DNA from: an uncultured Alphaproteobacteria bacterium
Lineage (GTDB): Bacteria; Pseudomonadota; Alphaproteobacteria; Caulobacterales; Parvularculaceae
Assembly (NCBI GenBank): GCA_938003575.1
Contig: CALKYG010000123.1
Span: 1 to 9,119, forward strand
Reading direction: 5' to 3'
Length of the DNA: 9,119 bases
The notes under the pieces are model-generated. The model had not been told where the DNA came from, did no database searches, and worked only from the letters and a program-made list of their open reading frames with translations. Made by a program: the position numbers and the translations under genes. Positions 1 to 6,234 of the stretch are shown here, piece after piece; positions within the stretch are counted from its first letter, which is position 1; each line of letters opens with the position of its first letter.

Positions 1-20
1 CGTTCTGCGTCAGCGACAGG

Positions 21-38
21 ACTATTGGCCACTATTGG
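21..38. repeat. Short tandem direct repeat upstream of the first gene
   Basis: The 8-base word ACTATTGG occurs at 21-28 and again at 31-38, a period of 10 bases or about one helical turn. It lies 18 bases before the first gene's ATG. The spacing would suit a regulator binding twice on one face of the DNA, but that is inference. No convincing -35/-10 pair is visible in the 56 bases before the gene, and positions 1-20 could be the tail of something outside the window. Confidence 0.3.
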
Positions 39-56
39 AAACCCACGGGGGTACAC

Positions 57-716
57 ATGAATTGCGCTTCTTGCGGCGCCGCTTTGGCGGCGGGCGATGT
101 TTTTTGCGGCTCCTGCGGGGCGCGACAGGCGACGGCGGATCCAGCGACTCCGGCGCAAAGGATCGCCCTTGATCCGCAAGCCGTCGAACGAATGAAGGAG
201 GGCGCGCAGGCCGCCGCGCGGGTCGCTCAGGATCTCGGCGCCCAGGTCGGGAAATCAAGCATTTTTCGAGGGTTGCTCACCCTCTTCATTTCATTCTTCA
301 CCATGCCGTTCAAGACCATGCGGCTCGCCGGGCGCATGCTCCGGGAGATCGGGCAAAAGGGGGCGCTCGATGACAACACCGATCATCCCCATCTGACTTG
401 GCTGACGACCGTTCTGCCGGTTCTCGCCACGATCGTGTTTTTCGGCATCATGCTGTTCGGGCTTCGCGCGGCGCTCGGCATGGCCGACTTTATGAATTCA
501 TATGCTGGCAAACCCTCGGTCCCCGAGGCGATCGGCATCATTATCGGAGCTTATCTTGTCGCTATCCTCGTCGATTGGGTCATCATGATCTTCGGCGAGT
601 TGTTGACGCATGGGATTCAAATGTCGCGCAATATGCGAACGCTCGTCGTCGTCACGCAGCGGCAGGCGGCTGACATCTCCGCGCTCGCGGCAAACGGCGG
701 AAAGCGCGAAGGCTGA
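57..716 (+). CDS. Zinc-ribbon integral membrane protein of unknown function
   Basis: This is a 219-residue protein. Its N-terminus is a compact zinc ribbon with CxxC pairs at Cys3/Cys6 and Cys17/Cys20, of the double-zinc-ribbon type often found on bacterial membrane proteins. A helical linker rich in Ala and charged residues (about 40-65) follows. Hydrophobic stretches lie at about 69-85 (short, possibly only membrane-associated), 115-140 and 157-182, with a basic, Arg-rich tail. The zinc ribbon is therefore probably cytoplasmic. The two C-terminal helices loosely recall DUF4282-type small membrane proteins, but I cannot confirm that family. The ATG at 57 has a weak G-rich site (47-51) before it and begins immediately with the first CxxC, which supports this start. 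Ten bases separate its stop from the next gene, which also starts with a zinc ribbon, so the two are probably cotranscribed and may act together. The specific function is unknown. Confidence 0.85.
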   Translation: MNCASCGAALAAGDVFCGSCGARQATADPATPAQRIALDPQAVERMKEGAQAAARVAQDLGAQVGKSSIFRGLLTLFISFFTMPFKTMRLAGRMLREIGQKGALDDNTDHPHLTWLTTVLPVLATIVFFGIMLFGLRAALGMADFMNSYAGKPSVPEAIGIIIGAYLVAILVDWVIMIFGELLTHGIQMSRNMRTLVVVTQRQAADISALAANGGKREG

Positions 717-726
717 CGAGGGCGGG

Positions 727-2241
727 ATGAAGTTTTGTCCCAAATGCGGATCGGGATTGATCGCGGCCGCGAAGTTCTGCGGCCGCTGCGGCGCGACGAT
801 CACGGCGGCCGAGGCGGTGAAAAACGTCGCGGAGGATGCGCCGGCGCAAGGCGGCGCCGGTTCGGAGTCTGCAGTGAACGCCGGAGATCCGGAGGCGGCG
901 GCTGGTGAAGCGGCTGCGATCGGTCCCGCGCCGGTCTCTGATGGAATCGCCTGTCCGCAATGCGGCGCGATGAATGCTGTCGGCGCGAAATTCTGCAAGG
1001 TCGACGGTGCTAGTCTTACGGGCGAACGCGCGCCGCCGCCTCGGCCGCAGCCTCAAATCAGGTCTGCGGCCTCTGCGATGCCTCATGCCGCGGCCGGCGG
1101 CGGGATCGGAAGCTATGCGCCGGCGCTCGCCGGCGTCACCGCCATGCTCGCCGTCGGCGGCGGCGCATTCTATGCTTACTGGACCGGCATTATCGGCGAT
1201 CGTCCGCAACAGATCGCGGCGCAGATTGAAGAGAAGCTCGCCGCGGCAGGCTTCGCCGATGTTGAAGTCGCTCTCGACCGGACGTGGATGGCGACAATAA
1301 CGGGCGAAGTAACAGGGGCCGACGGCCACGCCGCCGTTCTGACGCTTCTTGGGGCCGAGAAAGAAGTCAAAGGCGTAACCGATACGCTGACTGTCAAGCC
1401 AAGCGCGGAAGAAATTCGCGTCGCTGTCCTGTCGGCGATCAACGCGAATGAAATTGACGAAGGCGAAGTTTCCGTCGACGAAAGCGGCGTTGTCTCAATT
1501 AGCGGCATTGTAAACAGCGCGCAGCAGCGTGAAGCGGTTCTTACAGCGGCGCGAGCGATCGCCGGCGTGACATCAGTGAATGACGGCACGGTGAAATCCG
1601 CCGCCTGGGTGACGCAAGACGTCAATCGCGCCCTCAATCTTGCCGGGCTTGGCGGGGTGCGGGCTACGGCGCGCCACGCCGCCGGGCCGGTGACGTTGAC
1701 CGGCGAGGTCGCCTCCGCCGCCGACGTCGCGCGTGCGGCTGAGGTCGCGAAAAGCGCCGGTGCGGCGACGATCGACAACCAGATTCGGGTCGCCGCCCCC
1801 GTCGCTGTCTATAATCAGGCGCCGGTCGCCGCGACCGGCCAGGCTTCTGGCGCCGGAAATCCGAATCAACTGCCGCCGATCTATGTCGGGCAGTGGGGAA
1901 ATTACGGCATAGCGAACGGCCCGGCCCGATATGCGGTGATCATGTCGATCCGACCGGGATCGATCGGAACCGACATCGGCCTTGCGCATTATGGAACGAC
2001 GGGCGCGAACGGCCGCAACTTCACGCTCAGCTGCGTTGCCCGCCTGACGCTGAAATCGATTGAGAACGGCGTCATCACCGTCGAGGAGACGCTGACGCAA
2101 AGGTCAATCATCTGCCCCGGCAACAAGATCGTTGAATTGCGACATGACGGCCGGGCGCTGCAGGGCGAATGGCGCCGCAAAAAGGACAACAGCGTCGCCA
2201 TGACCGGGAGCCTGATGCCGGGGTCATGGAATCTTCGATAG
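727..2241 (+). CDS. Zinc-ribbon / single-TM / BON-repeat envelope protein
   Basis: This is a 504-residue multidomain protein. A zinc ribbon comes first (Cys4, Cys7, Cys18, Cys21). After an Ala/Glu-rich linker there is a second ribbon-like unit with Cys76, Cys79 and Cys90 but Asp93 where the fourth Cys should be. A Pro-rich linker leads to one membrane helix (about 128-153). Roughly three BON-like alpha/beta repeats follow (about 159-224, 225-291 and 296-357), each with the recurrent pattern of a Gly-flanked beta strand such as TGEV or SGIV, then a helix, then a GV-containing strand. The last 120 residues, from about 385, form a beta-rich domain starting near YVGQW, with Cys436 and Cys463 possibly forming a disulfide. 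The expected topology is ribbons inside and BON repeats outside the inner membrane. BON domains are known in periplasmic proteins that bind phospholipid or other envelope surfaces. The open frame extends upstream to 610, but ATG 727 has a GAGG (718-721) at good spacing and starts at the ribbon, so 727 is chosen. Function is unknown; a link between envelope state and a cytoplasmic partner is speculation. Confidence 0.85.
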   Translation: MKFCPKCGSGLIAAAKFCGRCGATITAAEAVKNVAEDAPAQGGAGSESAVNAGDPEAAAGEAAAIGPAPVSDGIACPQCGAMNAVGAKFCKVDGASLTGERAPPPRPQPQIRSAASAMPHAAAGGGIGSYAPALAGVTAMLAVGGGAFYAYWTGIIGDRPQQIAAQIEEKLAAAGFADVEVALDRTWMATITGEVTGADGHAAVLTLLGAEKEVKGVTDTLTVKPSAEEIRVAVLSAINANEIDEGEVSVDESGVVSISGIVNSAQQREAVLTAARAIAGVTSVNDGTVKSAAWVTQDVNRALNLAGLGGVRATARHAAGPVTLTGEVASAADVARAAEVAKSAGAATIDNQIRVAAPVAVYNQAPVAATGQASGAGNPNQLPPIYVGQWGNYGIANGPARYAVIMSIRPGSIGTDIGLAHYGTTGANGRNFTLSCVARLTLKSIENGVITVEETLTQRSIICPGNKIVELRHDGRALQGEWRRKKDNSVAMTGSLMPGSWNLR

Positions 2242-2283
2242 GCGCGTCGCCGCTCCTGTCGCTTGCTCGATCGTCGGCGCAAG

Positions 2284-2301
2284 GGCGACGGTTGCGTCGC
2301 C
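2284..2301 (+). terminator. GC hairpin after the BON-repeat gene
   Basis: A perfect 7-bp stem, GGCGACG (2284-2290) with CGTCGCC (2295-2301), closes a GTTG tetraloop 42 bases after the stop at 2241. No run of T follows, so it is not a classical intrinsic terminator. It may be a Rho-assisted end or a 3'-protecting structure. The same right-arm word also occurs at 2245-2251, so an alternative fold is possible. Otherwise I see nothing genic in 2242-2407. Confidence 0.4.
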
Positions 2302-2407
2302 GGAAGCGGCGGTCTTGGACACAATTGCAGGCGGCCCCGGTTCAATCGCTCGAAAAGACGTCCGCTCGTCAACGGGTTAATGATCCGATGCGGGAGGCAT
2401 GGGGCGC

Positions 2408-2435
2408 TTGACGCCGTACGCCCGCTCCCTATGGT
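2408..2435 (+). promoter_or_regulatory. Candidate sigma-70-type promoter for the murA operon
   Basis: TTGACG at 2408-2413 matches the -35 consensus at five of six bases. After a 16-base spacer, TATGGT at 2430-2435 matches the -10 consensus at four of six, including the most conserved T, A and final T. Transcription would begin around 2441-2444, at or next to the ATG of the small gene at 2444. The position before a tight run of genes (small ORF, murA, DUF2948) suits an operon promoter. This is inferred from sequence only. Confidence 0.5.
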
Positions 2436-2443
2436 CCCGCGCC

Positions 2444-2632
2444 ATGCATAAAGACAGCCCGGGCGAAGAGCCGTCAGCGGACGGCGAAGAACGCCCTGAT
2501 GAGGCCTTGAAAAAGCCCCCCCTTCCGTCGAAAGGCGGCAGGGAAAGCAAAGAGGCGCGGCTCGCCGCCGCGCTCCGAGAAAACCTGCGCCGCCGGAAGG
2601 CGGCCGCCCGGAAAGAAAAAGAAACGGAATAA
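2444..2632 (+). CDS. Small highly charged protein upstream of murA
   Basis: A 62-residue protein, acidic in its first third (EEPSADGEE) and strongly basic at the end, with a predicted amphipathic Ala/Leu/Arg helix around residues 36-55 (ARLAAALRENLRRRKAA). I recall similar short hypothetical proteins with an Arg-rich helix beside murA in alphaproteobacteria, but know no function. RNA or nucleic-acid binding is a guess from charge. Its TAA (2630-2632) directly precedes the murA ATG, so translation is probably coupled. The frame stays open to an ATG at 2399, but the GGAGG there is only one base from that ATG, and the predicted promoter lies between the two starts. ATG 2444 is therefore preferred, possibly as a leaderless or very short-leader mRNA because no good ribosome site precedes it. 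Confidence 0.7.
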   Translation: MHKDSPGEEPSADGEERPDEALKKPPLPSKGGRESKEARLAAALRENLRRRKAAARKEKETE

Positions 2633-3895
2633 ATGGACAGGCTGGCAATTATCGGCGGGCGGCCGCTGTTCGGTGAAATCGCCATCAGCGGCGCAAAGAA
2701 TTCCGCGCTGAAGCTGATGGCGGCGGCGCTGCTTACCGACGAACCGCTCGTCATTGAGAACACGCCGCGTCTTGCCGACGTCGATATGCTGTTGAAGCTG
2801 CTCGCGCAGCACGGCGTTGATATCGATTTTGAAGGCTCGACGCTAACCTTGAAGGCGTCGACGATCAAGTCGACGGAGGCGCCCTATGATCTTGTGCGCA
2901 AGATGCGCGCGTCTTTCAATGTGCTCGGCCCTTTGCTCACGCGCGAAGGGAAAGCGCGCGTGTCGCTGCCCGGCGGTTGCGCGATCGGCGCGCGCCCGGT
3001 CGATCTGCACTTGAAGGCGCTCGCCGCGATGGGCGCCAAGATTGACCTTGATGAAGGCTATGTCGTCGCTTCGGCGCCGGAAGGTCTGCGCGGCGCAAGG
3101 ATAGACTTTCCATTCGTATCAGTCGGCGCGACTGAGCACGCGATGCTGGCGGCGTCGCTCGCCAAGGGGGAAACGGTCCTCACGAATGCGGCGCGAGAGC
3201 CGGAAATCGTCGATCTCGCCGATTGTCTGAACAAGATGGGCGCGAAGATTGAGAACGCCGGCCATTCGACAGTTCGCATCGTCGGCGTCGAAAGCCTTTC
3301 GGGCGCGCGGCACGCCGTTGTGCCGGACCGAATCGAATTCGGCTCTTACGCCATGGCTGTCGGCGTCGCCGGCGGCGAACTGTTCCTGCGCAATGCGCGC
3401 GTCGAACTGCTGGCGGCGGCGGGCGGCGTGCTAGAAGAAGCGGGGCTCAAGCTCACTCAGGAAGACGCCGGCGTGCGCGTCAGTCGCACTGTCGACCGGT
3501 GCCGCTCGGTCAATATCGTGACGCAGCCGCATCCCGGTTTCTTTACCGATCTTCAGGCGCAATTCATGGCGCTGATGACGATTGCTGACGGCGTTTCCGT
3601 AATCAAGGAAACGATATTCGAGAACCGGTTCATGCATGCGCCGGAACTTGCACGGATGGGCGCGCAAATATCCGTTGACGGACAGATTGCGACGGTGCGC
3701 GGTGTCAGGCGCTTGAAAGGCGCGCCGGTGATGGCGACCGATCTTCGCGCGTCGATGAGCCTGGTGCTGGCGGGGCTCGGCGCCGAGGGCCAGACGATCG
3801 TCAATCGCGTCTATCATCTTGACCGCGGCTTTGAACGCCTTGAGGAAAAGCTGAGCCACTGCGGCGCTTTAATCGAACGCGTGAAAGGCGAATGA
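2633..3895 (+). CDS. murA: UDP-N-acetylglucosamine 1-carboxyvinyltransferase MurA
   Basis: MurA transfers enolpyruvate from phosphoenolpyruvate to UDP-GlcNAc in the cytoplasm, the first committed step of peptidoglycan synthesis and the target of fosfomycin. The 420 residues match the usual full length (about 419). Visible signatures are SGAKNSALK with Lys22 and Asn23, MRAS with Arg92, the active-site loop [14 protein letters not shown] with catalytic Cys116 (fosfomycin-sensitive Cys form), AAREPEIVD, the catalytic Asp306 in [16 protein letters not shown] around Arg332, and [14 protein letters not shown] near the C-terminus. [12 protein letters not shown] is the form I associate with alphaproteobacterial MurA. 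One oddity is Phe304 where this loop normally has Pro (PGFPTD). The ATG follows the stop of the small upstream gene without a gap. The stop overlaps the ATG of the next gene (ATGA), which indicates translational coupling. Confidence 0.97.
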   Translation: MDRLAIIGGRPLFGEIAISGAKNSALKLMAAALLTDEPLVIENTPRLADVDMLLKLLAQHGVDIDFEGSTLTLKASTIKSTEAPYDLVRKMRASFNVLGPLLTREGKARVSLPGGCAIGARPVDLHLKALAAMGAKIDLDEGYVVASAPEGLRGARIDFPFVSVGATEHAMLAASLAKGETVLTNAAREPEIVDLADCLNKMGAKIENAGHSTVRIVGVESLSGARHAVVPDRIEFGSYAMAVGVAGGELFLRNARVELLAAAGGVLEEAGLKLTQEDAGVRVSRTVDRCRSVNIVTQPHPGFFTDLQAQFMALMTIADGVSVIKETIFENRFMHAPELARMGAQISVDGQIATVRGVRRLKGAPVMATDLRASMSLVLAGLGAEGQTIVNRVYHLDRGFERLEEKLSHCGALIERVKGE

Positions 3896-4347
3896 TGAAG
3901 GGTATTAAGGACTACAAGCCGCTGCGGCTCCTCGTCGAGGATGAAGAGGACCTAAAGACGCTGTCGGCCGTGCTTCAGGATGCGCTCGCCAAGGTGGGCG
4001 ATTTCGCGCACATTCCAAAGCAGCGCCGCTTCGCTTTCGTCGCCAACCGGTTTGTCTGGGAGGCCGCCGTCGACAGGAATCGCGGACCGTTCGTTCGCGT
4101 CCGCGCCGGATGTCACTTCGACGATGTGATATCTGTGCGCCAGATGAATCTCCGCACCGATGCGAAAGACGGCGTCCTTGACCTTCTTGCGATCCGGTTC
4201 GAGCCGGCCGCCGACGGCGCCGGCGTCGTTACACTCGATTTCGCCGGAGGCGGCGTCATTCGCCTTGAGGTGGAAAGCCTCAACGCGCAGCTTTGCGACA
4301 TTTCTGCGCCGTGGATGACGCAGTCAAAGCCGGAACACGGAGTTTGA
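3892..4347 (+). CDS. DUF2948 family protein
   Basis: A 151-residue protein that I recognise as DUF2948, an uncharacterised alphaproteobacterial family usually encoded just after murA. Typical features are [21 protein letters not shown] (residues 16-36), [17 protein letters not shown] (about 41-57), the central [12 protein letters not shown], and [13 protein letters not shown] followed by LNAQLCDI near the end. It has no signal peptide or membrane segment, so it should be cytoplasmic. Two in-phase start codons stand side by side (3892 and 3895). The AAAGG at 3884-3888 is better spaced for 3895, while 3892 overlaps the murA stop. The two options differ by one residue. In many relatives hisD follows this gene; here a minus-strand cytochrome gene does, with its stop codon touching this one. 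The function is not known. Confidence 0.9.
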   Translation: MMKGIKDYKPLRLLVEDEEDLKTLSAVLQDALAKVGDFAHIPKQRRFAFVANRFVWEAAVDRNRGPFVRVRAGCHFDDVISVRQMNLRTDAKDGVLDLLAIRFEPAADGAGVVTLDFAGGGVIRLEVESLNAQLCDISAPWMTQSKPEHGV

Positions 4348-5205
4348 TTACATCGCCGCGCCGCGCTGCATGAAGAACGCGTGGAGCGCTGCGATCTCAT
4401 CATCCGTGAAATGAACGAACCGGTCCCGCGCAACATCATCCATCAGCCGCAGGTCGCGGCCGCCTGCCGGCTCCCCGGTCCGCAACAAGCGGGCGAATTG
4501 ATCCGGCGAATAAGCCGCGGCGATTGAAAGATCCGGCGAGCTTCCGGGTTCGTCGCTGTAAGGGTCTCCGGCGAAGTCGAGCCCGTGACACTCCGCGCAA
4601 GCGATTTTCGCCAGATATTCGCCGCGCTGCGCCTTGTCGGCGAAGTCGAAAATGCGGCGATCCGCCAGGTGGTCTATGGTCGACGCCTCCGGCGGATAAA
4701 GTCCGCGCAACAATTCCAGCCGTCCGAGGATCCAGGTTTCCGATTTGGGCAATTTGGCGCCCCGGTCCGGAAGCGTGCGCGCAAAGGAGATGATTGCGGC
4801 AAGATCCTCGTCCCGCATATCGAAAAAAGCCGGCGACGGCATGCCGATGACGCTGCGCCCGTCCTTGCGGACGCCGTGGCGAATCGCCCGTGCGAGGTCT
4901 TCATCAGAATAATCAGCTGCGAGCCGTGGAATGTTCGCCGTCACCGAACGATAAACGAAGGGCGCTTCCCCGAACAGCTTTCCATTCATCTCGGCCCCGT
5001 GGCACCCGAGGCAGCCGGCGATGTTCGCGAGGCGCTCGCCCTCCGCAAGCGTGACGGGGTCGGAGACTGCGACGATTTTAAGCGGCGGCGTTTCATATCG
5101 TCGGGCGATGATCCGTTCGCCGAGCAGCCAGATGGTTCCCCAAGCGAGGACGGCGACGCCGACCGCCGCGGCCGCCGCCGCAGCCGCGAACTGCCTGTAT
5201 GTCAT
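4348..5205 (-). CDS. Membrane-anchored diheme cytochrome c
   Basis: A 285-residue exported electron-transfer protein. An N-terminal Ala-rich hydrophobic segment (about 5-29) preceded by Arg4 and followed by Arg-rich residues would act as an uncleaved signal anchor, placing the rest in the periplasm. There are two covalent heme c sites: CLGCH (Cys65, Cys68, His69) and CAECH (Cys203, Cys206, His207). Met122 in GMPS is the likely sixth ligand of heme 1, and Met255 or a nearby residue that of heme 2. Each domain ends in the helix common in class I cytochromes (DEDLAAIISFARTLP at 132-146; TDDEIAALHAFF at 267-278). A strong ribosome site, GGAGGG (complement of 5211-5216), lies 5 bases before the ATG. 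The redox partner cannot be named; diheme subunits of dehydrogenases or of terminal oxidases are alternatives. The gene stands alone on this strand, between genes that in relatives flank hisD. Confidence 0.9.
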   Translation of the reverse strand: MTYRQFAAAAAAAAVGVAVLAWGTIWLLGERIIARRYETPPLKIVAVSDPVTLAEGERLANIAGCLGCHGAEMNGKLFGEAPFVYRSVTANIPRLAADYSDEDLARAIRHGVRKDGRSVIGMPSPAFFDMRDEDLAAIISFARTLPDRGAKLPKSETWILGRLELLRGLYPPEASTIDHLADRRIFDFADKAQRGEYLAKIACAECHGLDFAGDPYSDEPGSSPDLSIAAAYSPDQFARLLRTGEPAGGRDLRLMDDVARDRFVHFTDDEIAALHAFFMQRGAAM

Positions 5206-5223
5206 AAGAGCCCTCCATGCATT

Positions 5224-5229
5224 CCTATA
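5224..5229 (-). promoter_or_regulatory. Weak -10-like element for the cytochrome gene
   Basis: Read on the minus strand, 5229-5224 is TATAGG, about 18 bases before the cytochrome ATG. The hexamer 17 bases further upstream matches the -35 consensus poorly (three of six). A divergent promoter must lie in 5206-5312, but its exact place is uncertain. Confidence 0.25.
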
Positions 5230-5262
5230 TCACGAGGCGGGCGCCGCGACACCTGCCCGGGC

Positions 5263-5291
5263 GTGACGGCGCGGGCGGTCCCCGCTAGAAG
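5263..5291 (+). promoter_or_regulatory. Candidate promoter for the UPF0262 gene
   Basis: GTGACG (5263-5268) and TAGAAG (5286-5291) each match the sigma-70 consensus at four of six bases and are 17 bases apart. Transcription would start near 5297-5300, after the upstream in-frame ATG at 5295. That favours the ATG at 5313 as the start of the UPF0262 gene. Confidence 0.35.
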
Positions 5292-5312
5292 GCAATGAGG
5301 GCAAGGAACCAG

Positions 5313-5801
5313 ATGACCGGCGACAGGGAAAATCATCCGGCATTGAAGATCGTGCGCATCGAACTCGATGAGCGCAGCCTCGCGCGTGCGACTGCGGATA
5401 TTGAGCATGAACGCAAGGTCGCAATCTACGACCTTATAGAAGAAAACTACTTCGAGCCGATCGGCGGCGGCGCCGGCCCTTTTGAGCTTTACCTTTCCTA
5501 TGTCGAAAACAGGCTCGTTTTCGACGTCCGCCGGGAAGGAGGCGAAGGACTCGGTCAGGTTCATCTGTCGATGACGCCGTTCAGAAAGCTCATCAAGGAC
5601 TATTTTATGCTGTGCGAAAGCTATTACGACGCCATCCGCACCGCGGCGCCGGCGCAAATCGAAACGATCGATATGGCGCGCCGGTCGCTCCACAATGAGG
5701 GATCTGAGATCCTCCGTGATCGGTTGAATGAAAAGATCAATCTCGATCTCAACACGGCGCGTCGGCTGTTTACGCTTATATGCTCGTTTCACATGAGATA
5801 G
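5313..5801 (+). CDS. UPF0262 family protein
   Basis: A 162-residue protein that clearly matches UPF0262, an alphaproteobacterial family without a proven function. Characteristic stretches are IVRIELDE near the start, DIEHERKVAIYDLIE (about 29-43), an acidic-aromatic middle, the block LSMTPFRKLIKDYFMLCESYYDAIR, IETIDMARRSLHNEGSE, and the C-terminal DLNTARRLFTLICSFH. It is probably cytoplasmic, with no membrane segment. The frame is open to an ATG at 5295, but AAGGA at 5303-5307 is well placed for ATG 5313, the length from 5313 fits the family, and the predicted promoter lies too close to use 5295. In many relatives hisD lies just upstream; here a divergent cytochrome gene does. The phosphatase gene begins 7 bases after its stop, so the two are probably cotranscribed. 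Confidence 0.92.
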   Translation: MTGDRENHPALKIVRIELDERSLARATADIEHERKVAIYDLIEENYFEPIGGGAGPFELYLSYVENRLVFDVRREGGEGLGQVHLSMTPFRKLIKDYFMLCESYYDAIRTAAPAQIETIDMARRSLHNEGSEILRDRLNEKINLDLNTARRLFTLICSFHMR

Positions 5802-5808
5802 ACCGCGA

Positions 5809-6234
5809 ATGACGAAATCGGTGCTTTTTGTCTGCAATATGAATTCGGTGCGCTCGCCGATGGCGGCGGCGATACTCGCGGCCGACTCGTATGGCGCGCT
5901 TCAGGTCGATTCGGCGGGTGTTTATGAGGGTGGGCTCGACCCCTTTGTCGACAGCGTCCTCGGCGAGATCGGAATGTCGCTCGGCGACTATCAGCCGAAA
6001 TCGGTCGGCGACATCCGGCTGGAGGGGTTCGACGTGGTCATCGCCCTGACGCCGGAAGCGGCGGCGGAGGTAAGGCGCTATTTGCCGCGCGAGCGGATCG
6101 AGTTCTGGCCGATCGAAAATCCGAGCGATGTCAGAGGCGACCGGAATGCGCTGATGGACGCCTACCGCTCGGTGCGGGACGATCTGCGCGGCCGCATTCG
6201 GGTGCGGTTTCCAGCGCTTAACAAAAAGCCTTGA
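5809..6234 (+). CDS. Low-molecular-weight phosphatase-like protein
   Basis: A 141-residue protein of the low-molecular-weight tyrosine phosphatase / ArsC-like fold. The phosphate-binding loop is near the N-terminus, as usual: VLFVCNMNSVRSPMA, with nucleophile Cys9, Arg15 and Ser16 (CX5R). Next come VDSAGV (33-38), KSVGDI and a VVIALTPEA strand (76-84). In this family the general acid is an Asp in a DP motif late in the chain. Here the corresponding place reads WPIENPSD, with Asn104 before Pro105; Asp107 is nearby. Catalysis may therefore be weakened, or another acid may serve. The substrate is unknown: protein phosphotyrosine, another phosphoester, or arsenate. The gene position between UPF0262 and infA is conserved in alphaproteobacteria and says little about arsenic. 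The ATG at 5809 has only a weak ribosome site, so it probably depends on translation of the gene 7 bases upstream. Confidence 0.85.
   Translation: MTKSVLFVCNMNSVRSPMAAAILAADSYGALQVDSAGVYEGGLDPFVDSVLGEIGMSLGDYQPKSVGDIRLEGFDVVIALTPEAAAEVRRYLPRERIEFWPIENPSDVRGDRNALMDAYRSVRDDLRGRIRVRFPALNKKP

Noticed and set aside
610..726. 39-residue N-terminal extension of the BON-repeat protein
   Set aside because: It overlaps the upstream gene, is Arg/Ser-rich like a shadow frame, and the ATG at 727 has a ribosome site and begins at the zinc ribbon.
1176..1778. 200-codon minus-strand open frame opposite the BON repeats
   Set aside because: Ser/Thr/Ala-rich shadow of the real gene with no recognisable motif.
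2339..2347. GGTTCAATC, like the T-loop of a tRNA
   Set aside because: The flanking bases do not form a T-stem, and no acceptor stem, anticodon arm or D-arm can be built around it on either strand.
5160..5188. GCCGCC-rich run resembling a simple repeat
   Set aside because: It encodes the Ala-rich membrane anchor of the cytochrome and is explained by codon use; there is no regular repeat unit beyond that.
5256..5263. GCCCGGGC palindrome between divergent genes as an operator
   Set aside because: An 8-base GC palindrome is common in DNA of this composition and nothing else supports it.
4585..5298. 237-codon plus-strand open frame opposite the cytochrome gene
   Set aside because: It is antisense to a clear diheme cytochrome, has an Arg-rich low-quality composition and no domain; long antisense frames are expected in GC-rich DNA.
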